Positions 8,136-16,360 of a DNA stretch of 64,000 nt are shown piece by piece. Origin of the DNA: an uncultured Mucilaginibacter sp. Its GTDB lineage: Bacteria; Bacteroidota; Bacteroidia; Sphingobacteriales; Sphingobacteriaceae. Within the stretch, counting starts at the first letter, position 1. The number at the start of each line of letters is the position of its first letter. A program made the translations under genes and the position numbers. The notes beneath the pieces are model-generated. The model was given only the letters and a program-made list of their open reading frames with translations. It was not told the origin of the DNA and searched no databases. The stretch is from contig NZ_CAJYGQ010000006.1 in assembly GCF_913773635.1 (NCBI RefSeq), forward strand, positions 496,001-560,000, read 5' to 3'.

Positions 8136-8957
8136 TTATTCAAAATTAGGTCCCTCGCCTAATTTGTGTTCGAAAAGCTCATCACCTACTTTGATAACTC
8201 CTGTTCCATTATGAATCAGATTTTGGCCAAACATTACTTTCTTATTTACTTTTCTATAGCTTGCCAAAGTTTTCAATGGTTCAGGGCCTGTAATAGCAGT
8301 GCTGGAGTCAACATTAATCATTACGCAGCGTGCGCATGGTTTAACTCCGTAAAAATTAATATGTTCAACCGAAAAGTGTCGTAATATATCTTCAAAATAT
8401 GCCTCGGTATCGGTAATCACAATATTTGGTCTGAAGCGGTTAATATCAATTTTTTTATTAAGCCTTCCATTCAAATCTATTAACGATGCCTCGCTGACCA
8501 ATAGCATTGGGAAGCCGTCTGCAAAGGAAGTTATATGCCTTGGGCTGGCATAACGTTCATCAACCTGCCGCGTTTGACTATCGGCCATGTAAACTAACCT
8601 ACATTTTATTTCTAAATGTTCGGTAAACCACGCGTCCGCTTCCTCGCATACATACGTGCCTGAGCATAGGTCATCCCAAACTTGCAGGTTAACTTCTTCG
8701 GTAGTTTGCGGTGAATATGGAATTATAAGGCAGTCTCCGCTTGGTTTATGCGTAACGTGTAAGCCGTCGGCCTTAAGCGAGACATCAAACAAACACATTT
8801 GCGGGTACTTTCGCTGGGAAAGGAATTGCAGCTGGTCATCAATAAGCATCCATCTGCGGTCAAACTCAAGTCCACGACTGGTTAGATTTGATTGTTGCAA
8901 TGCAATACCACCCAAAGATTTTATTGGGTAAATATATAACTGACTAATACGAGCCAT
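8136..8957 (-). CDS. MOSC-domain protein, YcbX-like
   Basis: 273 residues from ATG 8957. MARISQLYIYPIKSLGG is the typical start of the MOSC N-terminal beta-barrel domain, followed by FDRRWMLID. The C-terminal MOSC domain contains FRPNIVI, then GVKPCARC with the conserved Cys that carries sulfur or the molybdenum cofactor ligand, and ITGPEPL. YcbX-type proteins use molybdenum cofactor to reduce N-hydroxylated compounds; this activity is assumed by family. A longer in-frame start exists at 9050, but the exact TAnnTTTG element at 8975-8982 lies between the two, which supports 8957. Confidence 0.9.
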   Translation of the reverse strand: MARISQLYIYPIKSLGGIALQQSNLTSRGLEFDRRWMLIDDQLQFLSQRKYPQMCLFDVSLKADGLHVTHKPSGDCLIIPYSPQTTEEVNLQVWDDLCSGTYVCEEADAWFTEHLEIKCRLVYMADSQTRQVDERYASPRHITSFADGFPMLLVSEASLIDLNGRLNKKIDINRFRPNIVITDTEAYFEDILRHFSVEHINFYGVKPCARCVMINVDSSTAITGPEPLKTLASYRKVNKKVMFGQNLIHNGTGVIKVGDELFEHKLGEGPNFE

Positions 8958-8974
8958 TGATTGATTTTTACATC

Positions 8975-8982
8975 CAAATATA
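8975..8982 (-). promoter_or_regulatory. Promoter -7 element of the MOSC gene
   Basis: TATATTTG on the minus strand, exact TAnnTTTG, 18 bp before the chosen ATG; it decides the start at 8957. Confidence 0.5.
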
Positions 8983-9055
8983 AATGATTTATAAGCCGTA
9001 TTGCGCGGGAGCAAAATTACCAAAATAACATTTTGCCAATTTGAATACAATTATG

Positions 9056-9063
9056 CATATTTG
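9056..9063 (+). promoter_or_regulatory. Probable promoter -7 element of tRNA-Arg
   Basis: CATATTTG differs from TAnnTTTG at one position and lies 18 bp before the tRNA. Confidence 0.35.
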
Positions 9064-9080
9064 CACCTCCAAAAATAAGC

Positions 9081-9154
9081 GGTCCCGTAGCTCAGCTGGA
9101 TAGAGCAACTGCCTTCTAAGCAGTAGGTCTTTGGTTCGAATCCAAACGGGATCA
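9081..9154 (+). tRNA. tRNA-Arg (anticodon TCT)
   Basis: Acceptor stem GGTCCCG / CGGGATC, discriminator A, D stem GCTC / GAGC, anticodon stem ACTGC / GCAGT around loop CTTCTAA, giving anticodon TCT (codons AGA/AGG). The T arm is TTTGG / CCAAA. A CCA follows directly at 9155-9157, whereas the tRNA at 4226-4299 lacks one, so it may be chance. Confidence 0.95.
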
Positions 9155-9178
9155 CCACTTGTGGTATTGTAACCACCT

Positions 9179-9209
9179 AAACCCCTTAAATAGATTATTT
9201 AAGGGGTTT
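9179..9209 (+). terminator. Hairpin terminator of tRNA-Arg
   Basis: AAACCCCTTAAAT and its inverse around loop AGATT, then a T-run. Confidence 0.75.
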
Positions 9210-9251
9210 TCTCATTAATTATCCCCTCTGAAACCTTAGTAAAGCCAAATT
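9179..9251 (+). repeat. Core-like repeat, copy 2, behind tRNA-Arg
   Basis: Inverted partner of 4129-4201. It starts with a 13-bp hairpin (9179-9191 / 9197-9209) that ends in TTTT and would terminate the tRNA transcript. After the hairpin come the shared TCATTAATTATCCCCT block and GTAAAGCCAA. No integrase gene lies beside this copy. Confidence 0.6.
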
Positions 9252-9573
9252 TCTGAAGACATATCTAAACACCTGCAGTTAAATACTACCTTAGCGTTTG
9301 AAAAAGTCATTTAATATTTTGACTATCAACTTATTAATAATTAAATATGGTCTGTATTGAGGTGCATCTGAATCCATGATGCAATTTTAATTCTTGAAGC
9401 CCAAAGAAAATGAAGACCTTGTCTACGTTGAGTGTTTACTAGCGCTAAAATGGAAAAAAAAGCAGGTTGTGTGCCTTGCAAGTACTGGTCACCTTGAACA
9501 AGGAAAATCCATAGTCGCATTTAAACGATAACTGGCGATCGTTACCAAACGTTACCTACATCCAAGCAATTAT
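9252..9573. other. Intergenic stretch without a supported gene
   Basis: About 320 bp between the tRNA-Arg repeat and the ABC permease stop. One plus-strand frame is open for about 50 codons near 9390-9530 (reading ...ENEDLVYVECLLALKW...), but it has no convincing start or family. I see no promoter or hairpin. Confidence 0.4.
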
Positions 9574-11955
9574 TTAATCTTTTAGGAGGATTGTAGGCTT
9601 AAACCGCATAGCTCTATTTATTTGCAAACCTACAGTAAAAAATGTTACAACAATTGACGTTAATAATGCAATCAAGAATGGATAAATGTTCATATGAACG
9701 CGGTAGGCAAATGTCTCCAACCATCGGTGCGAGACTAAATAGGCCAATGGCCAGGCAACAAAATTTGCGGATAAAACAACGTAAAAAAATGGTCTAGATA
9801 GTGTGGTCATCAATTGCTTTGTATTTGCTCCAAGAACTTTTCTGATAGTGGTTTCCTTCATCCTCAAGCGTATAGCCTGTGCTGCTAAAGAAAAAAAGCC
9901 GAGTGCTGCTATAAGCACCGCCAATACAGAGAAGAAAACGAGAACAGCTTGTAACTGCTCCTGTTTTACAAATAGCTGTTCATATAGTTCATCCAAAAAA
10001 TGATAATTGAAGTCATCGCCGTCTAGTTTATTGATATTAGGCCAGTTCTTGTTTAATGTATTAATCACTGCAGGCAGCCTATTATTCTCAACACTGATCA
10101 TAATCTGTGTTTTTGCGATCCCGCAGTGATCGTTCATTAAGTAGATAGTAGGTTGAGTAACCTCTTCAAACCCATAAGCCTTGAAGTTTTTTAAAATACC
10201 AACTATTTTATATTTCCCACCACAACCCTCAATGATACCATTAACTTCCTTTACATTCATTACTTGAGCTGCGGCCTCATTGATCAATGCATTGGTGGAG
10301 TCTCCGGTGGCATAAGCGTTAAAATTTTCACCGGCGGCTAACTTAATATTAAAAGTTTCAAGATATTCATAATCCACAGTGATAGTATTTAAAGCATATG
10401 GCCTGCCTTGGAGTAGATAGTCGTGGGTAGCCGGCATTATTATGCCACCGGGAATATTTGATGCTACGGTTACCGCTTTAACACCCGGTATCTCTTTGAT
10501 ACGATCGCGAACAGGTCCAAATTTTTTGGGATCGTTGAACAGGGATAAATTGTCAATGTATAATACCTGTTTTGGTGTGAAGCCAGGGTTTACAGATTTC
10601 ATATAAGTTACCTGCTGGTTTACAACCACAAGAGTGATTACAAATGTGATAGCAATGGTGAATTGAAGCAGGGTGAACATTATTGGTAAGTACGAAAGTT
10701 TTCCTTGTTTTGTAAGTTGGCTTCCCCGTAAAACTTCTATTGGCTTAAACCCGGCCATAATGGTCGCTGGATAAGCGCCTGCTATTATGGTAAGAATTAA
10801 CAAAGTAACAATTAGCTGAATGATGAGATGAGCGTTGATTCCAGTAAACAGCAAATTAGTTTGAAGGATTTCATTAAAATATGGAAGAATTACACATACT
10901 ATTACAAACGATAGTGCAAGGGCTAGAAGACATTGAATGAATATTTCCGATATGAATTGTAATGCTATTTGTGCAGCAACGACGCCGTTTACTTTCTTAA
11001 TGCCCACTTCTTTCGAACGTGCATCTGCTTGAGAAATATAAAAATTAGTGAAATTGACAGCTGTAATAATTAAAATGACGATTGCCAAAATGCCTAGACT
11101 GATAACGATTTGGTTACCCACGTGAGAGCCGTAGTGAGGTTTTAAATGTAGGTTTTTTAGCGGGTCCAAATAAATTGCAGGATGCTCTGAACGCCTTATC
11201 GCTTCTTTGGCTACCTTACTGGTATCTGCTAGTGCCTCCCTCTTGTAGATCTTATCAATTTTTGAAGATAATAAGGCGATGTCAGTTAAGGGTTTAACCA
11301 GTATATACGTTTGATAAATTTGTGTTGCATATGTCTGATCCTTTCCAGAAGTAATATCCGCTGAAAAGGCGATACAGTCAAACTTTAAATTCGTATTACC
11401 TGGAAAATCTTCTGCAATTCCCGCTATGGGCATAGCAATTCCAGATCTCGACATCATGTTGACACTTTTATTTTGTAATAAACTATCGCCGGGGAAAAGT
11501 ACTTCCGCAGTTTTTTTAGAAAGCAACATGGCGGGAGTTGAGCTGTTGGCGTTCAAGACAAATCCTTTTGGTTTAACACCGAGAATCTTCGAAATTGAAT
11601 AATCTGCTCCAATCCATTTTTTTATTAAAAACCTCCCTGATTTGGTGTAAAACGGAATTTGAAATAAGGCTGTATTGATTCTGCCAGTTTCATCAACCTC
11701 AGGACATTGATTTTTTATAGCTGCTGCTAACTTTCCTGGAGTAAAAGGCGACGGCCCATTTGGCAATTCTCGCTCCACAAGATAAATACGGTCGAAATTT
11801 TTATTCCATATATCGTAGCTAACTTCATTATCGATAAATAGACTGACCAGGATGAAAGCCGCCAGTCCTATTGCCAATCCTGCAATGTTAAGGAGGTAAA
11901 AAACTTTATTTTTTAGAAAGTATCGAAATGCAATCTTTATACTCAAAATCGTCAT
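9574..11955 (-). CDS. ABC transporter permease, MacB/FtsX type
   Basis: 793 residues from ATG 11955 (MTILSIKIAFRYFLKNK). Layout: one TM helix near residue 20, a periplasmic MacB_PCD domain (about 45-270), three TM helices of a first FtsX domain (about 280-420), a fourth TM and second periplasmic domain (about 430-660), then a second FtsX domain to the C-terminus ending FKPTILLKD. This duplicated form is the usual Bacteroidota one. These permeases transmit mechanical force to the periplasm for efflux or lipoprotein traffic rather than moving substrate through a channel. No ATPase or HlyD-type partner is adjacent, so the partner must lie elsewhere. It probably sits in the inner membrane as a dimer. 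Confidence 0.9.
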   Translation of the reverse strand: MTILSIKIAFRYFLKNKVFYLLNIAGLAIGLAAFILVSLFIDNEVSYDIWNKNFDRIYLVERELPNGPSPFTPGKLAAAIKNQCPEVDETGRINTALFQIPFYTKSGRFLIKKWIGADYSISKILGVKPKGFVLNANSSTPAMLLSKKTAEVLFPGDSLLQNKSVNMMSRSGIAMPIAGIAEDFPGNTNLKFDCIAFSADITSGKDQTYATQIYQTYILVKPLTDIALLSSKIDKIYKREALADTSKVAKEAIRRSEHPAIYLDPLKNLHLKPHYGSHVGNQIVISLGILAIVILIITAVNFTNFYISQADARSKEVGIKKVNGVVAAQIALQFISEIFIQCLLALALSFVIVCVILPYFNEILQTNLLFTGINAHLIIQLIVTLLILTIIAGAYPATIMAGFKPIEVLRGSQLTKQGKLSYLPIMFTLLQFTIAITFVITLVVVNQQVTYMKSVNPGFTPKQVLYIDNLSLFNDPKKFGPVRDRIKEIPGVKAVTVASNIPGGIIMPATHDYLLQGRPYALNTITVDYEYLETFNIKLAAGENFNAYATGDSTNALINEAAAQVMNVKEVNGIIEGCGGKYKIVGILKNFKAYGFEEVTQPTIYLMNDHCGIAKTQIMISVENNRLPAVINTLNKNWPNINKLDGDDFNYHFLDELYEQLFVKQEQLQAVLVFFSVLAVLIAALGFFSLAAQAIRLRMKETTIRKVLGANTKQLMTTLSRPFFYVVLSANFVAWPLAYLVSHRWLETFAYRVHMNIYPFLIALLTSIVVTFFTVGLQINRAMRFKPTILLKD

Positions 11956-11982
11956 ACTATTAATCAAACAACCTAAAACCAA

Positions 11983-12314
11983 GTCATTATGTAATTATCT
12001 TATAATCAATTGATTAATTAGTATATGAGTGTTCATTTCCGTACACTTACGTTCGTTTTTATACCTTTCTTACATCCAAAGATCAGGCTTTTATTTCCTC
12101 GTCATAGATGTTTTTTCTGATCAAAACTATATTGATAAATTCACTCCTTCAGGCGGGCGACAAATCGATTTTAAGCCACCTCCCAAACTGTTAACCAAGG
12201 TTTCTACAAAACTGGTAGAAAGCTATAATTTTCTTTCGATGCCGTTCCACTCGCGGAAGGGCTTTTGATTTGTAAGATGGCATCTCGTCGCTTAGGCACG
12301 AGCTAAAAATTTCA
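11983..12314. other. Intergenic stretch without a supported gene
   Basis: About 330 bp between the permease start and the end of the TonB-receptor-like gene. A 79-codon plus-strand frame (12029-12268) has no recognisable family, and the minus strand is broken by stops. It could be decayed coding sequence or a genomic repeat; I cannot tell which. Confidence 0.35.
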
Positions 12315-15005
12315 TTAAAAACTGTAATCTAAGCCCAATGCAATATATCGTGGCAATAGTTTGTATTCAGTCGTTGCACTATAGGTATCGGTAATAACTG
12401 CATTGTTAAATTGCCTATAATTAAATAGATTTTTGCCTGTCATACTTAATCTGAGCTTGGTTTTAGGTACATCGTATGAAAGTGACAGATCGGAAAAAAA
12501 ATAGGTTTTCGACGTGCCGGGGAAAAGGTTTCCAAAACGATAGGCTTCATTTTTTACGTTAGCCTGTAAGCCCTCAGAAATATTCAAGAACAGATTTAAA
12601 AATCCATAAGTGTTAGTCAATTTACTTTCACTTTCACTAGTGAAAGTCCTTAACTGAAGTTGGTAACCTGCGTGTATATTTATTGAGGATCTCCATACAC
12701 TTCTGAACGATAGACTATAATCAGTAGAAACTGAACGAATGTCGCGATCGCCTACGCCAACTACGTTAGCCCGGTAATTAGCCAGATCGGCCCCCAGATC
12801 GAATTTGAGGTTCCCGTTGAGCGGCTTTAGATAGTAATTTACCTGAGCTTTAATAAAGGTCGTTTTTTTATCCTTCAATAATATCCGTTCAGCAAGCGTA
12901 AAGTTTGGATTGATCACGGTTTGATTGCTGATGTAATCGAACAAAATTTTATGACCAAAAGAAAAACTCATCAAAAACCTATCCAATATATTTCCATGGG
13001 TATATGTCAATACAGCTTCTGAATTGCTCAATGTGGCTATATCATCCAATCCTTTTTCAAAGTTTCTGATACTGGTGCTATAATAATTCGGAACAATGTC
13101 AGCTAATTCTGTATTTGCTTGTTGAAAGCTAATCCTGGCTTCCATTTTTTCTCTTCGGGCCGGTTGCCATTTGGCCGCAACCCTTGGCGTAATTAACCAA
13201 TTGTTCCGGTGCTTGGTGACCCCAAATCTTTCCAATGCGGTGTGTGTTAAACCAGCATCTAGCTCCGGCGTCCATTCCCAATTTCTACCTTTCATCGTGT
13301 ACTTCGCAACAAGGTTAGCGTTGTTTGTATTTAGCCTGACATCATTCACAAATTCAGCGGAATGAGCGGTGCTGTCCTGGCGTGGCAACAATTTGAAATC
13401 TGTTGACAGATCTTGACTTTTATACTCATTAACTAAGGCAAGTTCTAGAAAATCACCCCGTTTGAACGTTCGTACGTAGTGTGATGTTGAACCAATGTAT
13501 TGAAGGTTATTTTGCACGCTTTGGGATGCACCTGTAAGGCCGCTTACCTGAAATAGGTCTTGGTAGTTATATTGATCAATGTTATAATGCAATGGCGATC
13601 GCTGATGGATCCAACGAACTGCGCTTACAAGAGCTTCTTGATCAGAAAGCTTAATTGTATAATTCAAATTATGATTAGTAACAAAGCCCCGGCTCGAAAT
13701 AGATTCTTCGGTATTAATTTCGTTAAAAAACAATTTACCGGCATCGTTTCTAACCAATGAACCCAAACTTCCCGAATAGCTCAGGGTGGAGCGGTTGGTT
13801 AATTCATATTGTAAATCTAGTTTTGAATAGTAATTATCGATGTGCTTATTTAATTCGTAACGCTCAACGTTCGTAAATTGGATGTCTTTAACATCATATT
13901 TAAGAATCGTATTTTGATAGAAAGTTTTTTTAGTAGCATTTACAAATCCTACGCCTTTAACTTTCAAACGCTTATAGGGATTCAGGATGGTGTTAAAAGA
14001 TAACAACCGGTCTCGGTTAAAATTTGTCCTTTTGTAATCAAACCCGGGTAAATCGGGTGTGTAATCCATAATTTTAGGTGTGACTATTCCCTGACCTATC
14101 TGCCCCGGTTCATCAACCTGACTGGAATATATCAAATGATTGATACTGCTTACTGCATCAACTCCATTATTGTTAGTACTGCCTAACAGAAGATATTTAT
14201 TCTTTTTTCCAAAATTTAGTAGATTAAAGCTTCCATTATAGAACACAGGTTTTGTCGGGCTGGCTGCGGCGGATAAAGAGCCTAACCATTTATTTTTACT
14301 ACCCTCTTTTAATTGCAGATTCAGGGCGACTTTATCCGAATGTTCTATTCCTTTTAAGTGCTTGTTGTTGGAATAACGTTGAAGTATCTGAACCTTTTCG
14401 AGTGGCTCAACAGACATGTTTTGCGTAAGGAGCCGATAACCCTTTTCGAAAAAGTCGTCGCCCTCTATCATAACTTTTTCAACTTCCTTATCTCCTACTT
14501 TAATGCTGCCATCCGTACCAACCGTTAAACCGGGGATTTTTTTCAGCAGATCTTCTACCTTACGTTCGTCCCCTTGCATGAACGATTTGACATCTAACTC
14601 AACGGTATCTTTGCCCATTTTATAAGGTCGCTTTCCATGGATTACCACTTCCTGCAATTGTTTTACACCGCCAGGTTTAAGTTCTATTTTCACATCGACT
14701 TCAGAGGACAAAAGCTCGACCTCTTGATGTTTAGTTTCATAGCTAAGTGCCATGCAAGACAATATAATTTTACCCGTAAGTACAGTACTTATCTTAAATC
14801 GTCCCTCGCTATCTGTAAATGTATAATTTAATAAGGCTGACGAACTATCACGACGCAGATCTACCCGCACATCGCTAAGTGGACGTAAACCTGCTGTTAC
14901 CTTCCCCTTGATCAGTACCTGTGCCTGAGCAATAAAAATAAATGAACACCAGCAAAACAGCACTAAAGCAATAGACCTTGAGCTATTTTTTGTGTTCCCA
15001 CTCAT
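12315..15005 (-). CDS. TonB-receptor-like outer-membrane beta-barrel protein with carboxypeptidase-regulatory domain
   Basis: 896 residues from ATG 15005, with a signal peptide (hydrophobic SIALVLFCWCSFIFIAQAQ). A carboxypeptidase-D regulatory-like beta-sandwich spans about 30-120 (GKVTAGLRPLSDVRVDLRR). A plug-like domain follows at about 125-230 (MQGDERKVEDLLKKIPG, DGSIKVGDKEVEKVMIEGDD). The remainder is a long barrel of alternating strands ending in aromatic YSF, usual for outer-membrane proteins. No TonB box is obvious. It overlaps the GLPGLI gene upstream by 23 bp, so the two are translated together. The longer in-frame start at 15044 lies inside that gene and lacks a proper signal sequence. 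Confidence 0.88.
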   Translation of the reverse strand: MSGNTKNSSRSIALVLFCWCSFIFIAQAQVLIKGKVTAGLRPLSDVRVDLRRDSSSALLNYTFTDSEGRFKISTVLTGKIILSCMALSYETKHQEVELLSSEVDVKIELKPGGVKQLQEVVIHGKRPYKMGKDTVELDVKSFMQGDERKVEDLLKKIPGLTVGTDGSIKVGDKEVEKVMIEGDDFFEKGYRLLTQNMSVEPLEKVQILQRYSNNKHLKGIEHSDKVALNLQLKEGSKNKWLGSLSAAASPTKPVFYNGSFNLLNFGKKNKYLLLGSTNNNGVDAVSSINHLIYSSQVDEPGQIGQGIVTPKIMDYTPDLPGFDYKRTNFNRDRLLSFNTILNPYKRLKVKGVGFVNATKKTFYQNTILKYDVKDIQFTNVERYELNKHIDNYYSKLDLQYELTNRSTLSYSGSLGSLVRNDAGKLFFNEINTEESISSRGFVTNHNLNYTIKLSDQEALVSAVRWIHQRSPLHYNIDQYNYQDLFQVSGLTGASQSVQNNLQYIGSTSHYVRTFKRGDFLELALVNEYKSQDLSTDFKLLPRQDSTAHSAEFVNDVRLNTNNANLVAKYTMKGRNWEWTPELDAGLTHTALERFGVTKHRNNWLITPRVAAKWQPARREKMEARISFQQANTELADIVPNYYSTSIRNFEKGLDDIATLSNSEAVLTYTHGNILDRFLMSFSFGHKILFDYISNQTVINPNFTLAERILLKDKKTTFIKAQVNYYLKPLNGNLKFDLGADLANYRANVVGVGDRDIRSVSTDYSLSFRSVWRSSINIHAGYQLQLRTFTSESESKLTNTYGFLNLFLNISEGLQANVKNEAYRFGNLFPGTSKTYFFSDLSLSYDVPKTKLRLSMTGKNLFNYRQFNNAVITDTYSATTEYKLLPRYIALGLDYSF

Positions 15006-15765
15006 AAATTTGTTCCACCGTGCCTCGCGTTCTTTTTCGCTCAATTGTTACGCCCTCAACTGCTGGCATTTTACTTTGTAACATGCGCATTTGCTCTTCT
15101 ACCAACGCATCATTTTTGGTGATATATTGTTGTAAGGACATTTTGGGCAATGCGTAGATATACTTTTCGTTCAACGGGATTTTTCCATCATATGGAAAGG
15201 AAACTTCTTTGAGCAGCCAATAATTTGGATTCGCGCTTTCATTATACAACATTACAATCAATCCCGGAAGTCCGCCAAACTTGTAAGGGCCTATGGGCAC
15301 CGGTATACTGTTAGTGTAAAAAACAATAAGCTTGGTACCGCGGTAATTAGCCGTAGCCTTGTTGCAGATGTATTTGCCTATGGTATCCGTGTCTGCATAA
15401 TCGGTGTTCCATTGCAGTACCGGCAACACATCACTTACCAAATAATTAGTTTTTCCGATCGACCGGGTCTCTACCAGTTCATTGATACCTTTTTTTTGGA
15501 TGACAACATTTCTGTAATTGACATCCGTATTGACCACAAGTGATAAACTGGAGGTACTCTCATCATCAGCACCTTTTTTGCCTTTGGTGTCGGCACTTAT
15601 TGGCAATGAATCCCGGATGCTGGTTTTTATGCCATTCCCCCAATAAACGTGTTCCCTAAATGTTGCCACAGACGAGGGAATATATTCGTAAACGGCATGT
15701 AAACTCTGCGCTTGCAACTGCCATGAGCCAAACAGCAGTAAAAAAAATAATAAGTACTGTTTCAT
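14983..15765 (-). CDS. GLPGLI family exported protein
   Basis: 260 residues with a signal peptide (MKQYLLFFLLLFGSWQLQAQ). YKFGGLPGLIVMLYN near residue 175 carries the GLPGLI signature that names this Bacteroidota family (TIGR01200). The middle part is beta-rich and the C-terminus charged. Function is unknown; the proteins are often encoded beside TonB-receptor-like barrels, as here. Its ATG lies 14 bp after a strong hairpin, so expression may depend on read-through from the secreted-protein gene upstream. The 3' end overlaps the barrel gene. Confidence 0.93.
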   Translation of the reverse strand: MKQYLLFFLLLFGSWQLQAQSLHAVYEYIPSSVATFREHVYWGNGIKTSIRDSLPISADTKGKKGADDESTSSLSLVVNTDVNYRNVVIQKKGINELVETRSIGKTNYLVSDVLPVLQWNTDYADTDTIGKYICNKATANYRGTKLIVFYTNSIPVPIGPYKFGGLPGLIVMLYNESANPNYWLLKEVSFPYDGKIPLNEKYIYALPKMSLQQYITKNDALVEEQMRMLQSKMPAVEGVTIERKRTRGTVEQIYEWEHKK

Positions 15766-15778
15766 GGTAAAACAAAAA

Positions 15779-15808
15779 GCCCCAAGGGACCTTTGGTTCC
15801 CTTGGGGC
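15779..15808 (-). terminator. Terminator between the secreted-protein and GLPGLI genes
   Basis: An 11-bp GC-rich stem (GCCCCAAGGGA and its inverse) around an 8-nt loop, followed on the minus strand by TTTTTGTTTT. It lies 17 bp after the secreted-protein stop and just before the GLPGLI start, so it is likely to be a partial terminator that sets relative expression. Confidence 0.8.
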
Positions 15809-15825
15809 GGTTCATAAAAAATAAA

Positions 15826-16185
15826 TTAGTGACGCGGGTTGCTGTAGTAGTTCTGATAATTTTGGATAGTAGCTGCAAAGTAATCTGCGCAAGTACTATA
15901 GAACATGTCATTGGCACCATAACAGTTATAGTGGCAAACCTGGGTGTCTATCAGTTGGCCGCTTGTATTATAGATATGCACTGTTAGCACACAGTGTGTT
16001 TTCAAGTTGCTTTCCTTAATCTCCTCTGCTTTGCCTACTATCTTAAAATTTGATTTACCCGCAACGGCTTCGTACACTTTTTTTGTCTCTACCGTTTTGC
16101 CGGCTGCCTTGTTCTCATCAACACTGGCAAAGGCCGCAGATGACATAACTGCCACCGTTACCAAACTCATTAATAATTTTTTCAT
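15826..16185 (-). CDS. Small secreted protein with four cysteines
   Basis: 119 residues from ATG 16185. A clear signal peptide (MKKLLMSLVTVAVMSSAAFA) leaves a mature protein of about 99 residues. The mature part has Lys/Glu-rich sequence, then THCVLTVHIYN, TQVCHYNCYG and YSTCADY, four cysteines in the C-terminal half that could form two disulfides. I recognise no family. The product is followed by a strong terminator and preceded by an inverted repeat, which fits a separately controlled, well expressed secreted protein. A longer in-frame start at 16245 would put 20 unsuitable residues before the signal peptide and cover that repeat. Confidence 0.8.
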   Translation of the reverse strand: MKKLLMSLVTVAVMSSAAFASVDENKAAGKTVETKKVYEAVAGKSNFKIVGKAEEIKESNLKTHCVLTVHIYNTSGQLIDTQVCHYNCYGANDMFYSTCADYFAATIQNYQNYYSNPRH

Positions 16186-16212
16186 AGCGTTTATATTTTT
16201 TGTTAAACCATC

Positions 16213-16231
16213 GTATGCGACTTTCGCATAC
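16213..16231. promoter_or_regulatory. Inverted repeat upstream of the secreted-protein gene
   Basis: GTATGCGA and TCGCATAC, 8 bp each, separated by 3 bp, lie 28-46 bp before the ATG at 16185. It may be an operator or a leader hairpin. LytTR regulators usually bind direct repeats, so the link with the neighbouring regulator is open. Confidence 0.4.
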
Positions 16232-16360
16232 ATATGCTTAATCATAAAAATAAAGCCGTGTTTAATTGGATTGCCAATCGAATTATGATTCGCAAATGCA
16301 TATTTACAATCCGCGAAATATATCCTATTAGAAGGTCTTGAATAGGCGAATAGTATGAAG

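Noticed and set aside
9155..9157. CCA after tRNA-Arg as proof of an encoded CCA tail
   Set aside because: The other tRNA gene in the window has no CCA, so it may be chance.
9390..9530. Open plus-strand frame of about 50 codons after tRNA-Arg
   Set aside because: No clear start codon or family match; the residue pattern alone is too weak.
12029..12268. 79-codon plus-strand frame between the ABC permease and the barrel gene
   Set aside because: No start context, no recognisable family, and no support from neighbours; treated as intergenic.
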